Shown here: piece after piece, positions 1 to 9,422 of the stretch
Numbering within the stretch: position 1 is the first letter of the stretch
Layout: every line of letters starts with the position of its first letter
Source of the DNA: Pseudomonadota bacterium
Lineage (GTDB): Bacteria; Desulfobacterota; Desulfobulbia; Desulfobulbales; Desulfocapsaceae
Assembly (NCBI GenBank): GCA_018821985.1
Contig: JAHJKP010000035.1
Coordinates: 61,942 to 125,941, forward strand
Direction: 5' to 3'
DNA: 64,000 nucleotides
The notes under the pieces: generated by a model
Databases searched by the model: none
What the model was told of the DNA's origin: nothing
What the model saw: only the letters and a program-made list of their open reading frames with translations
Program-made: the position numbers and the translations under genes

Positions 1-75
1 AACAGTGACATCCATCATCACCATAGTTGTAAAAATTTCTATGGTTGTCTCAATGATCTTTTCATTAATATCCAC
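1..75 (-). CDS. CheX-like chemotaxis protein, N-terminal fragment
   Basis: Only the first 25 codons lie in the window; the gene continues past position 1. A GTG start at 75 is preceded by an AAGGTG Shine-Dalgarno stretch and lies 16 bp after the stop of the CheY-like gene, so the two are probably co-transcribed. The visible residues (VDINEKIIETTIEIFTTMVM) match the start of CheX-type CheY-P phosphatases, which commonly begin MD followed by an amphipathic helix ending in a T-M segment. CheX would dephosphorylate the adjacent receiver. The fragment is too short to see the catalytic ExxN motif, so the assignment rests on the N-terminus and the neighbour. Confidence 0.5.
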   Translation of the reverse strand, partial: MDINEKIIETTIEIFTTMVMMDVTV

Positions 76-90
76 AGTGCACCTTTTTAT

Positions 91-465
91 TTATTTAAGA
101 AATGGCCCAAGGATCTCATTTACCATATCCGGGGTGAATGGTTTTTTAATCGCCCCTTTTGCCCCCAAAGCTTTTGCCTCACCAATAATATCCTCTCCTG
201 TCTCGGTCGAAATCATAAATACCGGAATATCTTTCATATTGGCACGGTTAGCCTTTTCTCTGAGGAAGGCGATTCCATCCATATTCGGCATATTGATATC
301 ACTGAGCACGATATCCACAGACTCCTTTTCCAGTACCTCTAAGGCCAGTAATCCATCAGCCGCTTCAAAAATATTATCAAAATCCAAGCCAGCCTGACGC
401 AGAGACCTGCCTACAATTTTCCGCATGGTGCTTGAGTCATCCACCAATAAAACATTATGTCCCAT
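91..465 (-). CDS. CheY-like single-domain response regulator
   Basis: A 124-residue stand-alone receiver domain. The acidic pair D9-D10, phospho-acceptor D56 (in LSDINMPNMDG), T87 and K108 (KKPF) are all present, so it should be phosphorylated by a histidine kinase and act by protein binding. A longer reading frame begins at 477, but that upstream ATG contains the GGAGG Shine-Dalgarno sequence of the ATG at 465, so 465 is the better start. It lies divergently from the flagellar operon and directly upstream of a CheX-like gene, suggesting a role in motor control or a related chemosensory pathway. The cognate kinase is not in the window. Confidence 0.9.
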   Translation of the reverse strand: MGHNVLLVDDSSTMRKIVGRSLRQAGLDFDNIFEAADGLLALEVLEKESVDIVLSDINMPNMDGIAFLREKANRANMKDIPVFMISTETGEDIIGEAKALGAKGAIKKPFTPDMVNEILGPFLK

Positions 466-639
466 TGTAACCTCCATAAAAAAATATTTTAACCCCTGAC
501 AATATCGATCTCACAATCTTATATTGATGCCAATAATTATTTTTTTCGTCAATGCTAATCATGAGCGAGAATGCAAAAAATCTCTTTTCAAGACCTCGTC
601 CCACTTCCCACCACAATAAACACTAAAAGTGCATAACCA

Positions 640-655
640 TGGAACAGAATTTGCA
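640..655 (+). promoter_or_regulatory. sigma-54-type promoter of the first flagellar operon
   Basis: TGGAACAGAATTTGCA shows the diagnostic GG-N10-GC spacing (GG 641-642, GC 653-654) of -24/-12 promoters. It would start transcription near 666, about 25 bp before the TPR gene. A nearly identical sequence lies before motA (14335-14350), which supports both. Early/middle flagellar genes of polar flagellates are commonly RpoN-dependent. No activator site could be recognised. Confidence 0.7.
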
Positions 656-690
656 TTACAATAAATAAAATTTATCTTATAAAAAATATT

Positions 691-3120
691 ATGAAAAACA
701 CATTCCTTTTCCTTCTTCCAATCATCCTGATGACCATAGCCGGACAGGCATTGGCACAGCCGATTATTACACAGATCAGTAAGAGCTACAGCTACAATAG
801 TGTGCAGCTCTTTTTCTCCTTCACTTCTCCCCCTAAATATACCATCAACAACAAGGGAAAACGAATAGATCTGACGCTGGAAAACACCATTTCCGCCGAC
901 AAGCTGGTACTCCCTGAAACGGATGGCAAGATAGTCAAAGTTTTGTCACTACTAAAAGATAAGACAACCACCATTTCGTTCTTTTTCCGTTATCCGCCCC
1001 AAAAAATCAAGGTAGCTCCCGGACAAGAAGCGAACAAGCTGATCCTTGATATCTTGCTGGGAAACGAGTTCACAACTACACACCCATTGTCTGCAGACCG
1101 GCTGCAAGGCATGTCCGTTTTACAACGTAAAACCGAGGACTTTTCAAACCCGGTCAAGGCATCTCCCTACCCTGGAAATTGGCAGAAGTTTCTAAAAGAG
1201 TATGAGACAGAGCTCAAGATTGAACCAGCCGTACAATTTTCCATGGTACCCTTTCCTGCCATCACCCTTCTTCCCCCTGATATGGAAGAGAACATCGCTC
1301 TCCTGCCCTCTGAAATCACCGAAGGTGCAGGACTGAAGTCCTGGAACGACCTGATCCCCTTGATCATTGAACAGCTCAGCAATGAAAAAGACCCTGAAAA
1401 TAAGAAGAAACTGACCCTCACCTACGGTGATATCCTCCTGCGCGCCGGAAACTTTCAAGAAGCATATAAACAATTCTACCTCTTATCAATTCAATACACC
1501 ACAGAACCTGTCGGCATCCTGGCAAAATATCTTCTTTTACGCCTGCAGGCAGAATACGCAAACCCCTATCTTGCCAATATTGAGTTGAGAAACCTCGAAT
1601 CAGGAATGGATAAGAACAACCCGGCATTCCCTTATCTTATTCTGACCCAGATCGAGACCGCTCTGGCAAGCAAGCAATTTGAACAGATGGGTACACTGCT
1701 GGAAAGAGATGACGTCGCCTTGCCTGCAAGGATTGCACCGATGAAGGCCTTGCGCCAGGCAGACTATTGGCTGGCGCAAGGCGACACCGTCAAGGCCCAT
1801 GCCGGCTATCAACTACTGGATGGGACAGGCATTTTCACTGAGCACAATGCTTCACTTAATGGTTACTGCAGCGTCCTCTATCGTCACGAACGATTCAAAG
1901 AAGCTGCTGACTGCTATGATCGCCTGGCTAAACAATCCTCAACCGGCACCCAGCAGCAGCTGGACATGATCAGTTTCCGCAAGGCCATGGCAAAACTCCA
2001 TGGCACGCCAGGAGCCTCACATGAGTCCGATATGATCAATGATTTTGCCCAGATTGAATCGACCTATCCCAACACCGAGGCAGGAACCAGGGCAGCACTC
2101 AAACAGATAGACCTCAAACTGCTGACCTTGAAGAACTGGGAGAAACCAGCACTTACATATTATCAGCCCCTTGCTGAAATGGCGGTTTCTCGCTCAATCC
2201 GTGAAGAAGCAAGCTTTAAAGTAGCCCTTGTTTACCACATGCTTGGCCAGAACGCCAAGAGTACTGATCTGCTCATGACCTTTCTCAGGGATTTCAAGAG
2301 TGGTCCCCTGCATGACACGGCGCTCGCCCTGCTTATCGAGATTTTACCGGATCTTCTGAAAGAAGATATCAAAAACGGTAAGTACATTGAGGCCCTGGTT
2401 CTGGCCAAACAAAACAGATACCTGTTCATAAACAACTGGATCGACATCAGTCTGCTCCTAGATATGGCCGAAGCATACCGTCAACTCGGTTTTTTTAATG
2501 AGGCATCCAAAATGTATATCTATCTCCTGGATGTCAGCACCCAGGAAGATAAGGAACCCTACTACCTCCCCCTGATTAAACTCGCCTATGAGCAGGGAGA
2601 TTACGAAGTGGTTGAAGAATATGCAGACCAATATGCTTATTACTACCCAAAGGGTCAAGATCTTGAGGAAGTCCTCTATCTACGATTGCAGAACCTCATG
2701 ACTCATAATAAATATAAAGAGGCTCTCTCTTTTTTATCAGGGAAGAACTTCAAGGAGCCGCGATTTAAATCTCTCGAGGCAACTCTTGCCTTTTATCTCA
2801 ATGATTATGCCAGGGCAAAGATTCTTCTGGAGGAAATGCAGGTAACCCCTGCCACTGAGCAAGTAGACCACCTTTTTATGCTGGCTGAGAGTACCTACCA
2901 GTTGGGTGACATTCAAAAGGCGGAAGAACTGTTTATCCCCTTACAGCAAGACAGCTTACACCAAGATCAGGTAGTGTTCAGATTAGCTGAGATTGCGCGA
3001 AAGAATGGACAAAGAGAGAGGGCGTTAAAACTTTTCACCCAGATTGTCGAGACAGGAAGCAACCCTTTGTGGAAGGAATTAGCCAAAAAAGAGTTGGTGC
3101 TCACTGCCTTAAGCAAATAA
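691..3120 (+). CDS. secreted AMIN-like/TPR protein, first gene of the flagellar operon
   Basis: An 809-residue protein with a clear signal peptide (residues 1-22, cleavage after ALA). Residues 23-130 look like a beta-rich AMIN-type domain (alternating hydrophobic strands ending in LILDILLG), a fold that often binds peptidoglycan or envelope partners. The rest, from about residue 220, is a long run of degenerate tetratricopeptide-like helical repeats. It would therefore be a periplasmic scaffold. It sits between a sigma-54-type promoter and flgB, so it is probably expressed with the rod genes and may help the basal body or motor seat in the envelope. That role is inference; I do not recognise a named family. 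The Shine-Dalgarno at 691 is weak, but later starts would lose the signal peptide. Confidence 0.8.
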   Translation: MKNTFLFLLPIILMTIAGQALAQPIITQISKSYSYNSVQLFFSFTSPPKYTINNKGKRIDLTLENTISADKLVLPETDGKIVKVLSLLKDKTTTISFFFRYPPQKIKVAPGQEANKLILDILLGNEFTTTHPLSADRLQGMSVLQRKTEDFSNPVKASPYPGNWQKFLKEYETELKIEPAVQFSMVPFPAITLLPPDMEENIALLPSEITEGAGLKSWNDLIPLIIEQLSNEKDPENKKKLTLTYGDILLRAGNFQEAYKQFYLLSIQYTTEPVGILAKYLLLRLQAEYANPYLANIELRNLESGMDKNNPAFPYLILTQIETALASKQFEQMGTLLERDDVALPARIAPMKALRQADYWLAQGDTVKAHAGYQLLDGTGIFTEHNASLNGYCSVLYRHERFKEAADCYDRLAKQSSTGTQQQLDMISFRKAMAKLHGTPGASHESDMINDFAQIESTYPNTEAGTRAALKQIDLKLLTLKNWEKPALTYYQPLAEMAVSRSIREEASFKVALVYHMLGQNAKSTDLLMTFLRDFKSGPLHDTALALLIEILPDLLKEDIKNGKYIEALVLAKQNRYLFINNWIDISLLLDMAEAYRQLGFFNEASKMYIYLLDVSTQEDKEPYYLPLIKLAYEQGDYEVVEEYADQYAYYYPKGQDLEEVLYLRLQNLMTHNKYKEALSFLSGKNFKEPRFKSLEATLAFYLNDYARAKILLEEMQVTPATEQVDHLFMLAESTYQLGDIQKAEELFIPLQQDSLHQDQVVFRLAEIARKNGQRERALKLFTQIVETGSNPLWKELAKKELVLTALSK

Positions 3121-3193
3121 TTACAAAAAGGTTTCCCGAAAAATCAGCTTTTTTCAAGAAGCCCAAAACATAGACACAACGGAGGCGCTCCCC

Positions 3194-3604
3194 ATGGAAA
3201 GACTCTCTCTTTTTGATTCCAATATTAATCTTTTAAAAAAAACCCTGGATCTTCGTTCCGCCAATCAACGGGTTATCGCCTCAAATATTGCCAACGCCGA
3301 CACCCCGGGCTACACACCATCCCACCTGGAGTTTGAGCAGGAGCTCCAACAGGCAATCCAGGGAAAAGGATTGACCCAGGTTACCCATCCAAACCATATC
3401 CCCCTTGGCGCCTCAGATCTGAGCAGTGTTACCGGCACCATTGTCAAGGATCCCGACACAACGGGAATAGGCGATCAAAACGGCGTCAGTATAGATCAAG
3501 AGATGATGGACCTCTCGGAAAACGAGCTTATATATGAGACTGCGGCTCAATTATTAAAGAAAAAATTGTCCCAATTAAGCTACGTCATTCAGGGTGGTCA
3601 ATAA
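3194..3604 (+). CDS. flgB: flagellar basal-body rod protein FlgB
   Basis: A 136-residue proximal rod subunit exported by the flagellar type III system. The family signature of rod/hook proteins, ANQRVIASNIANADTPGY, is at residues 23-40, and the C-terminus has the D0 heptad helix (MMDLSENELIYETAAQLLKKKLSQL). A GGAGG lies 8 bp before the ATG. It is the first of the flgB-flgC-fliE rod trio, in canonical order. Length is normal for the family. Confidence 0.97.
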   Translation: MERLSLFDSNINLLKKTLDLRSANQRVIASNIANADTPGYTPSHLEFEQELQQAIQGKGLTQVTHPNHIPLGASDLSSVTGTIVKDPDTTGIGDQNGVSIDQEMMDLSENELIYETAAQLLKKKLSQLSYVIQGGQ

Positions 3605-3680
3605 GTTGACAACTATAAACAATCAGCGGCCAACTAAAAAACTAAATATTTTCTGTTCAAAGCCTTAACAGGAGACAATA

Positions 3681-4112
3681 ATGGATATTTTTAATACATT
3701 CGACGTGAGCGCCTCAGCCCTTAAGGCCCAGAGGATTCGTCTCGACACTATCAGTTCGAATCTGGCCAATGTGGAGACAACATCCACACCTGAGGGCGGA
3801 CCATATAAGAAAAAGTCCGTATATTTCCAGAGCCAGTCACTTTCCTTTAAAGAACAGCTGGATGGAAAGCTCAAAAATAGTATTCAAGGAGTGGAGGTCG
3901 CAAAGATACTGGAAGACCAGGACGAACCCCAATTGATCTACAATCCGTCCCATCCCGATGCCAGAGAAGATGGTTATGTTGCCATGCCCAATGTGAATGT
4001 GTTAAAAGAGATGGTTGACATGACCTCAGCGACCCGGGCCTACGAGGCAAACACCACGGTTATTAAATCTGCCAAACGTATGGCATTAAAAGCGCTCGAG
4101 ATAGGGAGATAA
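3681..4112 (+). CDS. flgC: flagellar basal-body rod protein FlgC
   Basis: A 143-residue rod subunit. The N-terminal motif (LDTISSNLANVETTSTPEGGPYKKK) and the C-terminal NVNVLKEMVDMTSATRAYEAN stretch are typical of FlgC, which packs above FlgB in the proximal rod. An AGGAG sits 7 bp upstream of the start. It lies between flgB and fliE with no promoter visible in the 76-bp gap before it. Confidence 0.97.
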   Translation: MDIFNTFDVSASALKAQRIRLDTISSNLANVETTSTPEGGPYKKKSVYFQSQSLSFKEQLDGKLKNSIQGVEVAKILEDQDEPQLIYNPSHPDAREDGYVAMPNVNVLKEMVDMTSATRAYEANTTVIKSAKRMALKALEIGR

Positions 4113-4118
4113 CAGATC

Positions 4119-4415
4119 ATGAGTATCCAGATAACCGGTGCTGGTGCACCCCTTACGCTGCGACCGGCAGACACCAGCGCTGTTTCCGTTGCCAAAAATG
4201 GTTTTGCGGACATCATGAAATCCACCATCGATCAGGTAAACCAGGCTCAAACCAGTGGGGATAAAGCAATTGAGCAACTCAATACCGGTAACGCTGAAAG
4301 TCTGCATGAGGTGATGCTTGCCGTTGAAGAGGCAGATATCTCTCTAAAGATGATGGTCCAGATGCGGAACAAGGCCCTTTCGGCCTACGAAGAAATAATG
4401 AGGATGCAGATTTAA
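4119..4415 (+). CDS. fliE: flagellar hook-basal body protein FliE
   Basis: A 98-residue protein that joins the MS-ring to the rod. Its C-terminal half (ESLHEVMLAVEEADISLKMM then VQMRNKALSAYEEIMRMQI) matches the FliE signature of a helix ending in Y-E-E-I-M-R-M. It starts 6 bp after flgC, indicating coupling. A 160-bp gap with a palindromic repeat follows before fliF, an unusual break for an otherwise tight operon. Confidence 0.97.
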   Translation: MSIQITGAGAPLTLRPADTSAVSVAKNGFADIMKSTIDQVNQAQTSGDKAIEQLNTGNAESLHEVMLAVEEADISLKMMVQMRNKALSAYEEIMRMQI

Positions 4416-4439
4416 TAACAAAATTGATGCCTGCAGATT

Positions 4440-4492
4440 AGGAGCCGTTACGAAATAACATGGCCATTTATATCTATTTCGTTACGGCTCCT
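4440..4492 (-). repeat. palindromic repeat, copy A (fliE-fliF gap)
   Basis: Perfect inverted repeat: AGGAGCCGTTACGAAATA (4440-4457) and its exact complement (4475-4492) around a 17-nt spacer. The right side continues TATGCCG. Five more copies occur at 14394, 20745, 32885, 34445 and 52504. The family is asymmetric: one end reads CCTTATGCCG, the other CCTAAAC or similar. By that criterion this copy is on the minus strand relative to copies C-F. No transposase is linked. Confidence 0.75.
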
Positions 4493-4575
4493 TATGCCGC
4501 CCCGGGAAATTAAACGGCTATGTTATTTTTTTACAGCGGCTTAAAAGGTTAACGATTTTTAAAAAGGTTTTTTCC

Positions 4576-6171
4576 ATGGCAGACGAAAATACGGCTTCGG
4601 CAGAACGCCCCGAGCGCAAGAATCTCCTGACATTGATCAGCGAATGGCCTCTTTCCCGAAAGATCGCTCTCGGGGCCGTTGCCCTCATCTCCATTGCTCT
4701 CTTTGCGGTTATCATCATCCAGTCACAAACAGCCGCACACCAACTGCTCTATGCCAACTTGGGCGAAGCCGATGCCGGATCAGTGGTCAACTGGCTCAAA
4801 GGACAGAAGATCCCCTATCAGCTGAAGAATGATGGCAAGAATATCTGGATCCCAGCTGACAAACTGTATGAAACCCGCCTCGAACTGGCCGCCAGCGGCC
4901 TGCCATCAGGAGGTGGAATTGGCTTTGAGATATTTGACAAACAGAGTTTTGCGCTCACCGATTTTGTCCAGAAGGTGAATTACACCCGGGCCCTGCAGGG
5001 AGAACTCTCCAGAACGATCTCCTCCCTGGCCCCGGTTGAGTCCACCCGCGTCCATCTGGCCCTGCCGGAAAAACGCCTTTTTGAAAACCAGCAGAAAGCG
5101 GCAACCGCCTCAGTTATTGTTACCCTTATGGCAGGAAGAACCCTTGATAAAGATCAAGTTCAGGGGATCATCCATCTGGTTGCCGGATCGGTAACCGGCA
5201 TGAATCCTGAAAATGTCAAGATCATCGACGCGTCCGGCAAGGTCTTAAACGGTAACGAAAAAGACAATTCCGACCAGAGTGTCTCACTCGACATGCTCGC
5301 CTTCCAGCAGGAAGTTGAGCACCGGATGGAGACCCGGGCCCTGGAACTTCTTGACAAGACCCTGGGAATAGATAACTCCCTGGTCAGGGTAACAGCAACT
5401 CTGGATTTCGCCAAAGTGGAGAAAACCCAGGAACTCTTTGACGCCGACGACCCCGTTGTCCGCAGCGAACAAATGCAGCAGGAAGAGAGTGGTGGAAAGA
5501 CCAGTGGCGGAGTGCCTGGCGTTGAATCCAACCTCCAGGGCAACACGGCCGGCCAGGCCGGCAGCACCCCCACTGCCACCAAAACCTCCCGCACGACCAA
5601 TTATGAGATCAGCAAAACGATCAGCAAAACCGTCACCCCCGTTGGCGGTGTCACCAAACTTTCTGTTTCCATTCTGGTCGCGGACAAAACCATCCCCGGG
5701 AAAGACAAGGAACCGGCCACCAGCCAGCCACGTACTGAAGAAGAGCTGAAATCACTGGAGACCATGGTCTCCAGTGCTCTGGGACTGGTAAAGGAACGAG
5801 GCGACAGTATCAACATTGTCTCCTTGCCCTTTACCGAGACACCCAAGGATGTTACCATCGCCGGGACACCACCTGCCAAGACGCTGTATGAATACCTCCC
5901 CTTTATAAAATACGGCCTGATTGCCCTGGGTACCCTGCTCACCTACTTTCTTCTGCTCCGGCCTTTGATCAAGACAATGAAAGGCGAAGTGACCCAGCAC
6001 AACAAAACCGTGGCCGACTTGGAACGGGAACAGGCAACCCCTGCTCCGATCGAGGAAGAACCTTTACCCGAGATCCTTCCCGACGAGATGATCCTGCACC
6101 TGCGCAAGGAAATCGCCAGAAACCAGGTACCAACAGCCTATATAATCAAGAACTGGATACAGGAAGGATAG
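4576..6171 (+). CDS. fliF: flagellar MS-ring protein FliF
   Basis: A 531-residue inner-membrane MS-ring subunit. One membrane segment is near residues 30-49 and the second near 444-461; between them is the periplasmic YscJ/FliF domain (LYANLGEADAG, GGIGFEIFD, FVQKVNYTRALQGELSRTI). The C-terminal cytoplasmic tail (about 504-531, ending in a helix with NWIQEG) is the FliG-binding segment. It is followed after 3 bp by fliG, matching the physical contact of their products. The length is within the family range. Confidence 0.97.
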   Translation: MADENTASAERPERKNLLTLISEWPLSRKIALGAVALISIALFAVIIIQSQTAAHQLLYANLGEADAGSVVNWLKGQKIPYQLKNDGKNIWIPADKLYETRLELAASGLPSGGGIGFEIFDKQSFALTDFVQKVNYTRALQGELSRTISSLAPVESTRVHLALPEKRLFENQQKAATASVIVTLMAGRTLDKDQVQGIIHLVAGSVTGMNPENVKIIDASGKVLNGNEKDNSDQSVSLDMLAFQQEVEHRMETRALELLDKTLGIDNSLVRVTATLDFAKVEKTQELFDADDPVVRSEQMQQEESGGKTSGGVPGVESNLQGNTAGQAGSTPTATKTSRTTNYEISKTISKTVTPVGGVTKLSVSILVADKTIPGKDKEPATSQPRTEEELKSLETMVSSALGLVKERGDSINIVSLPFTETPKDVTIAGTPPAKTLYEYLPFIKYGLIALGTLLTYFLLLRPLIKTMKGEVTQHNKTVADLEREQATPAPIEEEPLPEILPDEMILHLRKEIARNQVPTAYIIKNWIQEG

Positions 6172-6174
6172 TCC

Positions 6175-7179
6175 ATGAGTATTAAAACCCTTACCGGGAT
6201 CAACAAGGCAGCAGTACTACTCATCTGTCTCGGCGAAGAAGCCACGGCCAGGATATTTCAGGAACTGTCTGACAATGAGATCCGCCAGGTGACCCGCACC
6301 ATAGCCACCATTGACCACATTCCCCAACACATAAAAGATAAGGTCTTTGCCAGTTATGCCGAAACCCAGGAGGAACTTGCCGGTCTTTTTGTCAAGGGCG
6401 CCGAGTTTGCCAAAAATGCCATTGCGGCTGCCGGTTCCCCGGAACGCACCGCCGAACTGATGGAACAATTCGTCTCCGGCACCGAATCCCGCCCCCTGGA
6501 GACCATTGCCCTGATGCACCCCAAGATGGTCGCCGGACTGCTGGAAAAAGAACATCCCCAGACCGTGGCTTTGGTTCTCTCCACTCAGCACGTAGAGCAT
6601 GCAAGCGAGATCCTCGCTAATCTGCCCGAAGATGTCCGGGCAGATGTGATATACCGGATCGCCAAGATTGAAAAAGTTTCTCCTGAGGTTATCACCCGTA
6701 TTGAAGATGCCCTCCATCGTGAGATCGGGCTGGTCGCCGGCAGAGAGCAGAAACAGGTGGGTGGCCTGGATAAGGTTGTGGACCTGCTGGACCATCTGAA
6801 AAACCAGATGGACAAAGATATCCTCGACACCATAGAAGAGACAGACCCGGATATGGCAGAAGAAATCCGCAAGCGAATGTTTACCTTTGAAAATCTGGTG
6901 GCACTCGATGGCCGCTCACTGCAGATGATTCTCCGGGAAGTCAGTAACGACTCCCTGACCCTGGCATTGAAAACTGCTTCTGAAGATATGAAGGAGAAGA
7001 TTTTTGCCAATATGTCAGCCCGCGCCGCTGATATGATCCGGGATGATCTGGAGGTTATGGGGCCGGTGCGCCTCTCTGAGGTTGAGGCCATGCAACAGAC
7101 CATCGTCAAAATCGCCATGAAACTCCAGGAGGATGGTAAGCTGGTACTAGGTTCGGGAGGTGGCGATGAGCTTGTCTAA
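6175..7179 (+). CDS. fliG: flagellar motor switch protein FliG
   Basis: A 334-residue rotor protein that contacts FliF with its N-terminal domain, FliM with its middle domain and the MotA stator with its C-terminal domain. The EHPQT motif of the middle domain is at residues 126-130. The charged C-terminal torque helix region (LDGRSLQMILREVSNDSLTL, then MSARAADMIRDDLEVMGPVR) is intact. It overlaps the start of fliH by 14 bp. Confidence 0.98.
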   Translation: MSIKTLTGINKAAVLLICLGEEATARIFQELSDNEIRQVTRTIATIDHIPQHIKDKVFASYAETQEELAGLFVKGAEFAKNAIAAAGSPERTAELMEQFVSGTESRPLETIALMHPKMVAGLLEKEHPQTVALVLSTQHVEHASEILANLPEDVRADVIYRIAKIEKVSPEVITRIEDALHREIGLVAGREQKQVGGLDKVVDLLDHLKNQMDKDILDTIEETDPDMAEEIRKRMFTFENLVALDGRSLQMILREVSNDSLTLALKTASEDMKEKIFANMSARAADMIRDDLEVMGPVRLSEVEAMQQTIVKIAMKLQEDGKLVLGSGGGDELV

Positions 7180-7996
7180 GGTTTACAAGAACTCAGATTC
7201 ATTTGTGCCGGAACAGATATTGCCCCATCAGGAACAACCCATTGAAACATCCTGGCAGGAATTGGACGACAGGCTCTCTTCCCAGAGCAGACGTCATAAT
7301 TCATTTGTGCCGGATAAAACTAATGGCTATGACATACTTTCCGACAAACACCCCCTTACGCATTTAACGCCCGAACAACTTTCTGACAAAGAGAGCATTC
7401 TCTCACCTGAATCCCTCTCCACAGGAGATGAGGACAACAATGAGCCATCGGCCACGGCCATAGATCTGGAATTGATCCGTCAACAGGCCTTTGCTGAAGG
7501 TGTGGTTGAAGGAAGACGCCAATCTGATGAAGATTTTGGCACCTGTGCCCTTACCCTTAGTTCTGCCTGCGATCAATTGACACATCTTCATGAGACCATC
7601 TTACAGAATAATCTTAATGAAATGCACAGGTTGGTCATGGAGATCGCCGAAAAGGTTATCCGCCACTCAATACGAGAACAGAGTGACACAATTCTAGCCA
7701 CCATCGAAGACGCCATTCGTCTGGCCATCAAATCAGAAGAATTTCAGATCCGGGTAAATCCCGAAGATCTTGAAAGCATCAAGCTGAAGAAAAAAGAAAT
7801 CATCGAGGAGATCAGCGGTCTTGACAATATCGTCCTTAAGGCAGACAGCTCCGTTGAGCGCGGAGGCTGCCTCCTGGAATCAGTCAACTGCACAGTTGAT
7901 GCCACAATCAGCAGCCAGTTGCAAGTAATCCAAGAGGCCTTGGAGTCAGAGCTTGAATCTGCACCTGTCGCCGCCACCTACCCTGGAGAGCCATAA
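7166..7996 (+). CDS. fliH: flagellar assembly protein FliH
   Basis: A 276-residue regulator of the export ATPase FliI. A variable, low-complexity N-terminal half (to about residue 110) is followed by the family core: a coiled coil starting AFAEGVVEGRRQ and a V-type-ATPase-E-like C-terminal domain (LVMEIAEKVIRHSI, FQIRVNPEDLESI, ERGGCLLES). The ATG at 7166 is chosen because GGGAGG lies 5 bp upstream; a GTG at 7160 is in frame but inside that ribosome-binding site. It sits immediately before fliI, as in most operons. Confidence 0.92.
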   Translation: MSLSKVYKNSDSFVPEQILPHQEQPIETSWQELDDRLSSQSRRHNSFVPDKTNGYDILSDKHPLTHLTPEQLSDKESILSPESLSTGDEDNNEPSATAIDLELIRQQAFAEGVVEGRRQSDEDFGTCALTLSSACDQLTHLHETILQNNLNEMHRLVMEIAEKVIRHSIREQSDTILATIEDAIRLAIKSEEFQIRVNPEDLESIKLKKKEIIEEISGLDNIVLKADSSVERGGCLLESVNCTVDATISSQLQVIQEALESELESAPVAATYPGEP

Positions 7997-8008
7997 GGTA
8001 TCCAGACC

Positions 8009-9373
8009 ATGACCTCCCTCTCCTCCATAGCCAATATCAACCCCATCAAAGTATGGGGAAAGGTCACCCGTATCGTCGGACTCGTGGTCGAAGGATACTG
8101 CCCCGCCTCCTCCATTGGCTCCCTTTGCCAACTGACTCCGCTGGATAAGGGCTGTGAGCCTGTCTATGCAGAGATCGTTGGTTTCAAGGATTCACGCGCG
8201 CTGCTCATGCCTTTAGGCGAACTACGGGGCTTAGGACCAGGCAGCCAAATCCGGGTCATCAAAGACAGTGCCACTATCCAGGTGGGCGAGACCCTGCTGG
8301 GACGGGTCATTGATGCCATGGGACACCCACTTGACGGACTCCCCACGCCTTTGCTCACCCATGAGAAGCCTATCTATTCCCTGCCCCCTGGGCCGATGCA
8401 GAGAACAAATATATCCGACCCCCTGGACCTTGGCATCCGCTCCATCAACGGCCTTACCACCTGTGGTCTAGGACAGCGCATGGGGATCATGGCCGGTTCA
8501 GGGGTGGGGAAAAGTGTGCTTCTGGGCATGATGGCCAAGTACGCCAGGGCTGATGTCAATGTCATCGCCCTTATTGGCGAACGTGGACGAGAGGTGCGGG
8601 AGTTTATCGAGCGTGACCTGGGGAAGGAAGGTCTGGCCCGCTCGGTGATCGTGGTGGTCACCTCGGATCAATCACCACTGCTCCGGATGCGCGGTGCCTT
8701 TGTGGCCACAGCCATTGCAGAATTTTTCTGCGGTCAGGGAAAAAATGTCCTGCTGATGATGGACTCTGTGACCCGCTTTGCCATGGCCATGCGCGAGATC
8801 GGCCTGGCTGTTGGTGAGCCCCCTACCACCAAGGGCTACACCCCTTCTGTCTTTGCCACCCTGCCAAAACTCCTGGAACGTGCCGGGCGCTTCACCGGTA
8901 AAGGATCAATCACCGGCCTCTACACGGTACTGGTGGATGGTGATGATATGACCGAGCCTGTTGCCGACTCGGTACGCTCCATCCTCGATGGTCATATTGT
9001 CCTTTCCCGGGATATTGCAGCAAAAAATCACTATCCTGCCATCGACATTCTCAACTCGGTAAGCCGGGTAATGCGCGACATCGCCTCTCCCCGCCATCTG
9101 GAGCTCGCAGGTCAAGCCAGAACCATTCTGGCAACCTACAAAGAGGCAGAAGATCTGATAAATATTGGCGCCTACGCCAAGGGGTCCAATCCTAAAATCG
9201 ATCACGCCATCACCAAGATAGACGCTATCAACGATTTTCTTCAACAGGGGATGACCGAATCCACCCCCCTGAAACAAACCATTGAGCAACTCGGCGAAGT
9301 GCTCAACGGCAGAAAGGACGACAGCCAGCTAAAAAGAGACCGCAGGAGCGAAGACCAGAGCAATGCACGATAA
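8009..9373 (+). CDS. fliI: flagellum-specific export ATPase FliI
   Basis: A 454-residue ATPase of the flagellar type III export apparatus, related to the F1 beta subunit. Walker A is GSGVGKS at residues 163-169; GERGREV and the Walker B region [14 protein letters not shown] are present, as is the signature [19 protein letters not shown]. The preceding gene encodes its regulator FliH, the next its chaperone-like partner FliJ. The last 25 residues are charged and probably disordered. Confidence 0.98.
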   Translation: MTSLSSIANINPIKVWGKVTRIVGLVVEGYCPASSIGSLCQLTPLDKGCEPVYAEIVGFKDSRALLMPLGELRGLGPGSQIRVIKDSATIQVGETLLGRVIDAMGHPLDGLPTPLLTHEKPIYSLPPGPMQRTNISDPLDLGIRSINGLTTCGLGQRMGIMAGSGVGKSVLLGMMAKYARADVNVIALIGERGREVREFIERDLGKEGLARSVIVVVTSDQSPLLRMRGAFVATAIAEFFCGQGKNVLLMMDSVTRFAMAMREIGLAVGEPPTTKGYTPSVFATLPKLLERAGRFTGKGSITGLYTVLVDGDDMTEPVADSVRSILDGHIVLSRDIAAKNHYPAIDILNSVSRVMRDIASPRHLELAGQARTILATYKEAEDLINIGAYAKGSNPKIDHAITKIDAINDFLQQGMTESTPLKQTIEQLGEVLNGRKDDSQLKRDRRSEDQSNAR

Positions 9374-9422
9374 CAAGTTCCACTTCAATTTCAGCACTCC
9401 TTCGTGCGGCCATCGCTAGACG

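Noticed and set aside
5160..5600. 146-codon antisense ORF within fliF
   Set aside because: Opposite the well-conserved FliF periplasmic region; Ser/Arg/Val-rich composition typical of antisense frames.
6217..6795. 192-codon antisense ORF within fliG
   Set aside because: It is a shadow of fliG codons on the opposite strand; no start signal, domain or separate promoter.
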